DNA of 64,000 bases, from NCBI GenBank assembly GCA_948474755.1, contig CAOLHI010000930.1, positions 372,001 through 436,000 on the forward strand. The letters run 5' to 3'. This DNA is from Ctenosaura bakeri. Its lineage: Eukaryota; Chordata; Lepidosauria; Squamata; Iguanidae. The notes under the pieces are model-generated. The model saw only the letters and a program-made list of their open reading frames with translations. It was not told the DNA's origin and searched no databases. This document shows positions 58,171 to 64,000 of the stretch, one piece after another (position 1 is the first letter of the stretch; the number at the start of each line of letters is the position of its first letter). The translations under genes and the position numbers were made by a program.

Positions 58171-58687
58171 TTGGCTGTAAATACTTAAGTAATGGAAGGA
58201 ATATGTTGCCCCCATTAATGTATATATATATATATTAAAAAAATCTAAGCAGAGCTGTCGTGCTCCTCTGGGCATTCTCTACTGCCATTTTCTTCTGCAA
58301 TTTCCATGAACCAGAAGAGTGAAAAACTACCCAAGGTACCTATAGCTTGTAACCTGTTCAACAGGAGTCCCATTTATTTGCCATTTATAATCTTATTTCT
58401 GGTAAAAACCATCACCTTCATTTTACTGTAATTCATGGTTAAGGATTTGTTAACATGCAAATCAGTTCATTGTTAAAGTACCATCAACAACACGGTTTCC
58501 TCTGTAGTTTTCTGTGATAGTTTTTGATAGATCATCAGGAAGCCTGGTTTTAAAAACTAGTGGCCCGTGGGCCATGTTTTATGAATTTGCTGTACACCCT
58601 GATTGCCTGTTCAGAGGTTCACTTGGAAGGAAAGTGCAGCTGAATTCAATAGAATTTATTTTCATGAAAGTCTGCAAAGTGACACTA
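58171..58687. other. Flanking DNA with (TA)n run
   Basis: A (TA)n microsatellite lies at about 58220-58235. Otherwise unassigned. Confidence 0.4.
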
Positions 58688-59250
58688 CAGCAACCTCTCC
58701 ACATTTGTGAGAGTTAGGGGCACAGAACCCTTGTGAAAATGGAAAAATCACGAATAACATCCACCCTCACGATTCCCCTCCAGAGCTCCCTCCTCCCATT
58801 CCTTTGCTTCTGGCCCCAGTGTTGGGGCCAGGGGAGAAAAAAAAGAGTCAGTAAAGGTCTTACTAGTACTTTCCCCTCAAAGGGAGAGAAGCACCGAGGC
58901 AAAATGGAAGATAATGGGGGATGCCTCGCATGAGCCTTCCTTTCCCCTCTGGAGCTCCCCCTCCCATTCCTATGTATTTTGCCCCAGCCTGGACAACTCA
59001 TGCAAGTCTTCCCCCATCCCCTTCTCTTCTTTTCCCTTGCATGGGAATGGGAAGCAGGGAGCTATGGAGGGGGGAGGAAGGCTTCTGTGAGGCTTCCCAC
59101 ACCCCCTCATTCCATTCCAATTTGAATGGAAATGGGAAGTAGGGAGCCCCAGAAGAGAATGGGAGGGGGAGCAGGAGGAGGTGTTAAATTTTTTTCCACT
59201 TTCACGAGAGTTCTGCACCCTGAGCCCTTGCAAAAGTGGAGAGGCCACTG
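58688..59250. mobile_element. pogo/Tigger-like MITE, 563 bp
   Basis: Ends CAGCAACCTCTCCACATTTG and AAAAGTGGAGAGGCCACTG are inverted repeats, flanked by TA (58686-58687 and 59251-59252). The interior contains repeated blocks (GAGCTCCC..CTCCCATTCCT at about 58785 and 58950, and an inverted GAATGGGAGGGGGAG at about 59157). No transposase frame. Confidence 0.88.
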
Positions 59251-59252
59251 TA

Positions 59253-60040
59253 AAGGTGAAAAATGATAGCTAACAAACTTTCGGGTCGCAAATATGCCAG
59301 TGCATGCCTATGAAAAAAAAAATCTGTTTATAAAGCAGATGGACTCAGAAATAATAACAACATTAATATAGATCTTCTGGTCCATCACTTTAAATGGTTT
59401 TGGCATAATATGGTCAGATGGATAATAAGGCAGGGCTCTTGCATCTTAAATAGTTTATCAAAAGAGGATTTTTGTCATGCAAACTATAACTGCTGAAATG
59501 CCCTCTTGCCATGATAAAGAAAAACATCAAAGCCATGTCCTGTTTTCCATCTGGCTACCATGCTTAAACACTGATTTGAAACAGGTCAAAGCCTGCAAGT
59601 CACTTAGAGAGGGCACAATCCACCAGAGGCTTCTTCCGTATGAATCCCGTTCAGTTAATGGGAACTGCATAAAAACTGAAATACTTGTGTGGATTGTGCC
59701 CCAAGATGACAGACGGAGATTAAAAAGTATTTTCATAGCAAAGTCATGCTGTCAGTATCGTTTCTTGTCCATTTCTTGCAAAAGTCAACAAAAATTAAAA
59801 TCATCTTCTTAGAGGATGTAAAAAAAACAGTTGGAAACCAATCAGTCCTTTTGGTTCTACACAACTGTAGTCCAGAAGACTATCGGTCAAAATATCTTTA
59901 TATAACTAGTTGGGTACTCCATGAAGCCTCAAAACAAACAAAGCTGTAAGATACACTCTACTGAGTTCTTGGAGCTAACTCCTAAATAAGTCCATACAAA
60001 ACAGCTTTTACTTGCTACATTTGTCTCACACCTTGATTTA
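59253..60040. other. Flanking DNA without recognised features
   Basis: A 111-codon open frame at 59477-59812 has no recognisable domain and is probably chance. Confidence 0.4.
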
Positions 60041-60470
60041 GGCCCTTTTTGCATGCAGTTTTCTTTGCACGAGCGCCCTTTGAGCGTCGCGTGAAATGGG
60101 AGTGTCGGTCTGTATGACGCACTCCCACTCACGCGATGCTCAGGAACCTAAAGCGAGGTGCACACACATTTTCTTATTTTTGGCTCTAAGCCGAAAATAC
60201 TGCGCGCTCGCGCAATGCTTGTGGTGCCCTCGTGCATTTACCTGCATGCGGTGCGTCGGCGAGCTGGGGCGGTTGTGCTTCCTTCCCCCAGTGCAGCCTA
60301 CAGCTCCCAGACTGCGCTGCGGAAGGAAGGGGTGGGGCGCAAGCGTGACGGTCATGCTACCAGGAAGCGACCTGTGGGACGAAGGAGCAGGGAAGTGGCA
60401 GTGTTTCAGATGAGGCTTCTTGCGCAAGACGCCCCCCAGCTGCGCAAACAGGTAATGTGCAAAAAGGGCC
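60041..60470. mobile_element. Harbinger-like 430-bp chained-hairpin MITE
   Basis: Ends GGCCCTTTTTGCATGC and GTGCAAAAAGGGCC, flanked by TTA on both sides (60038-60040 and 60471-60473). Internal stems: TGGGAGTG/CACTCCCA with a TCTGTATGAC loop, nested in a GAGCGTCGCGTGA/TCACGCGATGCTC stem; and ATTTTTGGCT/AGCCGAAAAT. Same plan as 14586 and 63068. Confidence 0.9.
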
Positions 60471-60511
60471 TTAGAGAGGGAGCTATACTTTAGCAACCCT
60501 GTGAGTTGGAG

Positions 60512-60712
60512 GGCCTTTCCTCCCTACACTTTTACAGTGCTATTATTCCACTTTCAACATCCTGTGGAATTCTAGGGTTTGTCGTTTACTGAGGCCAAAG
60601 AGCTCTCTAGCTGAGAATTCTAAATGCCCCTCCCTAAACTGCAAACCCCAGGATTCCACAGAATGTTGAAAGTGGAATAATAGCACTAGAACAGGGTAGT
60701 GTAGAAAGACCC
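60512..60712. mobile_element. Harbinger hairpin MITE, long subfamily
   Basis: Left GGCCTTTCCTCCCTACACTT; right AGGGTAGTGTAGAAAGACC. The middle has AAAGAGCTCTCTAGCTGAG. It lies only about 40 bp from the previous element. Confidence 0.85.
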
Positions 60713-60849
60713 TGAGAAATAGGGAGTTTTACAATGCTGCCTATGAGCTATACAAATGAGTATAGATTTGAATTTGGCTCTCCCAAGCCCAAGCCTTACT
60801 TTCTGCATCATGTTGGCTTAATTTAGAATGATTTTATCTCTAGCAGATG

Positions 60850-60973
60850 GGATTGATTTGATCAAGTAAACAAAGACCTGGGCAGCACTGCAGATGATTG
60901 GTGCCAGTGGAGCTGTCCCATTCTTAGGGTCACCATAAGCTGAAGCTAGCTTTGATGGCTAATAAAAACAAAT
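60850..60973 (+). mobile_element. LINE/SINE 3' tail fragment
   Basis: GGGTCACCATAAGCTGAAGC and CTTTGATGGCTAATAAAAAC match the + form of the shared LINE/SINE tail. Preceding GGGCAGCACTGCAGATGATT looks like the end of the LINE ORF region. It is opposite in orientation to the other tailed copies. Confidence 0.55.
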
Positions 60974-61267
60974 TATTTTAATATTGGTGTCTAGCACCTC
61001 TCACACCTGAAATTTTCATCGCTGGATTCCAGAACTGGGATAAATTTAGGGTAATTATACACAAATGAGGATGGGTTTTTGCACCTCTAATTTTGGAGCA
61101 GAAGAGACCATTTCAGCAGGTGTTGCTTATTATGTGGGACATGCAATTAAGTTATTAAGCACACAGGATTCCTGACCTCTTTTGCATTTCAGCACCCTAT
61201 TTCATTTGCCAGCTGACCACACATGGACAATTGTTCTTTGCTGTTTAGAGTGGAGGCCATTACACAG

Positions 61268-61352
61268 CTTAGAAAACCATCTGGACTCCATGTCCTAGAA
61301 TTCTGAATGGCCAGCTGGCTGGGGGATTCTGGGAGCTGCAGTCCAAAAACTA
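61268..61352. mobile_element. Palindromic hAT relic
   Basis: GGGGGATTCTGGGAGCTGCA and GTCCAAAAAC on the right pair with the eroded GGACTCCATGTCCTAGAATT on the left, a common reptile foldback element. Confidence 0.55.
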
Positions 61353-61468
61353 ACTTTTGAAAATTCTGATGAGAATTCTTCAGATTCTGAGGGCACAGTC
61401 ACTCAGAAAATACAGCAGCAGAGACTGTTCCCATAGAAACTAGAAGGCTTATCTCATATTCTCTAGAT

Positions 61469-61775
61469 CAGAGGTTTCCAAACTTTTCATGTTGGTAACA
61501 CACTTTTTAGACATGCATCATTTTGAGACACAGTAATTCAGTTTTACTAGCAAACAAGAAGTTAAACTAACCCCTTATAAGAGATACAGACACGTATATA
61601 AATTGTAATAACAAAATGTATGGGGACACAACATATCTCATGGAAAAACCTTTCATATATTTTAAAAATATATGATTTGTAAATAATAACATACACATCC
61701 AAGATTGTAGACGACACACCTACATACTTGAGGTGACACATTAATGTGTCATGGCACACTGTTTGGAAATCCCTG
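61469..61775. mobile_element. hAT MITE, CAGAGGTTTCCAAAC family
   Basis: Ends CAGAGGTTTCCAAACTTTTC and TTTGGAAATCCCTG. Flanks are CTCTAGAT (61461-61468) and ATCTAGAG (61776-61783), six of eight identical. It is the full-length partner of 50127. Confidence 0.88.
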
Positions 61776-61783
61776 ATCTAGAG

Positions 61784-63067
61784 GCTCCAATACAATGTTT
61801 CTCTTAACACCAAATAACTTGTTTCCTCTTAGAGCTTTAACACTTACTGTAGAAGTAGTATTACAATATGTTAGCCTAAATCCTAGACCATAGTAACTGA
61901 AATTTATGGTGTAACTGTACACATCTCAATCGTGCGATGTTCAGTATTGGTTTAATTTGCAGAATTCAGAAGAAATCAGTCCGGTTGCATAAGCATATGA
62001 ATTAGCAAACTATAATGATAGAACAGTTAATTTATAACAGCAAAATAAAAGTTGACTTGGAAGAAACACTGTTGTTTAACAGAGATTGTTACACTGGAAG
62101 TTTGTACCTTGCAAAGAATAGAAATCATCTCTAAAGAAGAATGAATATGACATGCTGAAGTCAACCACAGCTAAGCAATGGTAGGACTCAAAGCACTATC
62201 CTATCAGTGTTTGGTTATGGATGGTTCACCATGTCTTTATGTTTATTCTTTATAAACTTTCTAAGCAATGCCTCCTTGTTCCATTGAACTGAATGGCTGT
62301 TTCCACATTCCCAGAGGAATTTTATATTCGTTTGTCTTGAAAAGTAGACATATGACAAACTGTCTATCAAATGTCTCAAATGATTGCCATTGCTGCTTTT
62401 AATTTTCCTCCTCACTTCTTTCCTTCCCAGTGAAAGCTGTCATCCCCATGCCTCAGCCTGTAAACTCATCATTATAATAGTGATAGCACAAATCTGTAAT
62501 GCAGCTTCTTGCAGCTTTGACAGACACAAAATGACAGGCATTGTTGCCTTTGTAAAAGGGTTTCCATCACAGTAATAGCCATGTTTGTCATCCGTCATCT
62601 CATGAGAAAAATCTCACAGAAGAGATTGTTCCTTTGCAGCAAGAGGTGATGGTTGGAGGTAATAAAAGGAATTGCACCCATGCTGCACAGTTGTTTGAAA
62701 AATCATGTAATACAAAACATTTTTCACTGATGCTGGACATTCTTGGAAAAAAGAACAAAACAAAACAGTATTTCCTGACTCCCTTCGTAGCCCAAGAGGC
62801 ACATGTTAACTCAAATTGATATATAACAACATGAAGGGATTTAGGATGCCTGGAATCATAGTAGACTGCTTCACTATACATAAGTTGTAGTAAAAGAACT
62901 CTAAAGCCTGGTTCATGTCACTCATATATTGTTTCATAGTGTTCTATGTGTTCTTGGTGACTAGCAGATAAATGTGTGCTGAGTGTGTGTTGGCAGTGAG
63001 TGACTCCAATGAATAAGACTGAGGTTCTATCTTCAATGGCCCATTTACACATGCAAGTCATCACTTA
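61784..63067. other. Flanking DNA; repeat-free block at 62420-62600
   Basis: No recognised element. The block at about 62420-62600 has balanced composition and no repeat signature. It would be a reasonable place to look for a conserved non-coding element, but nothing here shows conservation. Confidence 0.35.
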
Positions 63068-63495
63068 GGCCCTTTTTGCACGGCATTTGCCATGCAAAAA
63101 GGTGCCTAGAGCATTGTGCGATTGTGAGGAGCAATCTGCATGACTCACAATCGCATGACACTCCAGGGTAGGACAGGCACCGCTCACACACTTTTTCATT
63201 CTCGGCTTTCAGCTGAAAATGGTGTGCGATCGCGCATCGCTCCAGGGCACCACACGCACTTGCCGTGCGTGTGGAGCCTCCGGAGCCACAGTGGTCACGC
63301 TTCCTACCCCAGCGCAGCCTGGGAAACTCCCAGGCTGTGCTGCGGAAGGAAGAGGTGGGGCTCTCATGCTACCTGCTCTGGAGCAGGCAGCTCATGCAGA
63401 GCTGAAGCAACGGGGACGCGAGAGCCTCTTGCTTGAGGCTGCTTGCAGGATCCCCGCACCTCAGTGCAGAAAAAAGATAAGGTGCGGAAAGGGCC
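63068..63495. mobile_element. Harbinger-like 428-bp chained-hairpin MITE
   Basis: Ends GGCCCTTTTTGCACGGC and GTGCGGAAAGGGCC, flanked by TTA (63065-63067 and 63496-63498). The first stem is GCGATTGTGAG/CTCACAATCGC around a TCTGCATGAC loop, different in stem sequence from the copies at 14586 and 60041 but identical in position and pairing. Confidence 0.9.
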
Positions 63496-63584
63496 TTAAT
63501 GTTGCACTAATTAGAGCTTGAGATGTTGGTCTTAAAAGTGATTGATTATATAATTTGTTAGTGTTAAAGTTACAAAAGAATATT

Positions 63585-63797
63585 GTGTTGTTGTTGTTGT
63601 TGCTGTTGTTCTTGTGTGCCTTCAAGTCATTTCTGACTTATGGAGACCCTAAGATGAATCTATCACAGGGTTTTTTGGGGGCTGAGAGTGTGTGATGTAC
63701 CCAAGGTCACCTAGCGAGTTTCCATGGCTGAACTGGGAATCGAACCCTGTTCTCCAGGATTGTAGTCCAATGCTCAAACCATAACACTATGTTGGCT
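63585..63797 (-). mobile_element. MIR-like SINE with perfect 12-bp duplication
   Basis: CAAAAGAATATT occurs at 63573-63584 and 63798-63809. The + right side carries the B-box complement GGAATCGAACCCTG and the head complement ending TATGTTGGCT. The left side carries a (GTT)n tail, then CTTGTGTGCCTTCAAGTC. A segment of the core is missing relative to 10568. The perfect duplication suggests relative youth. Confidence 0.93.
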
Positions 63798-64000
63798 CAA
63801 AAGAATATTACTTTCCTGTTAGTGTCATTTTTCTTTTAAAAAAAACTGTTTTTCAGTCAATAAGAGAAAGGCATAAAGCTTGAAATTTTTTTCTTAAAAT
63901 GTCTCTAGTAAAAAAGGAGTACTATTTTGCCCATGCACGAAGGGAAGCCTACATGATCTGAGAATTTTTTTCTGAAATCCTGAGATCCTCAAAAAATAAT

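Noticed and set aside
59477..59812. 111-codon open frame on +
   Set aside because: No domain, no promoter or splice context, and composition like surrounding DNA.
1..64000. CRISPR arrays, operons, rRNA and tRNA genes
   Set aside because: None seen. B-box-like sequences all belong to SINEs, and direct repeats are microsatellites or short tandem duplications.

Overview
This is vertebrate nuclear DNA with the repeat content of a squamate reptile, most likely an iguanian lizard. The evidence is CR1 LINE fragments ending in the ATTCTATG-type tail, MIR-like tRNA-derived SINEs, and many palindromic DNA-transposon MITEs. It is gene-poor. The only gene I can support is the first exon of ATP11A, a P4-ATPase phospholipid flippase, on the minus strand at 46424-46462: 13 codons, a strong Kozak context and a perfect GTAAGT donor. 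It lies in a CpG island (about 45930-47725) with CRE/ETS and NRF1-like sites and CGG/CCG tracts. Positions 46423 down to 1 are then ATP11A intron 1, and I saw no second exon. Positions from about 47000 to 64000 are the 5' flank. Gene identity rests on remembered family N-termini and was not searched.

Intron side (1-46423): AT-rich DNA carrying layered insertions. It holds hAT MITEs, including a nested trio at 7082-7680, and pogo/Tigger-like MITEs with TA duplications (4968, 22526, 44819). A CR1 at 22280-24345 is interrupted first by a SINE and then by a Tigger-like element. A younger 5'-truncated CR1 at 32637-33826 has its reverse transcriptase frame broken by one stop. Two PIF/Harbinger-like groups are present: a 180-200 bp hairpin family and a CpG-rich 420-430 bp family of chained hairpins. 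The piece at 18650-20750 is strikingly purine-rich on the + strand.

Promoter side: a perfect-armed hairpin MITE (46182-46361) sits about 60 nt inside intron 1, next to the splice donor. A solo LTR (47737-48479) with TATA box and poly(A) signal lies about 1.3 kb upstream of the start codon in the gene's orientation. A second solo LTR, further hAT, Harbinger and Tigger copies, and a recent-looking fold-back palindrome at 58043-58129 follow.

I did not find a coherent undescribed multi-gene system. The most interesting signals are structural. They are the hairpin at the ATP11A donor, the apparent origin of the perfect-hairpin MITE subfamily by right-arm duplication, stem covariation among the 430-bp elements, and hAT elements reusing CTAGA targets. 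Repeat boundaries and superfamily names are by eye.
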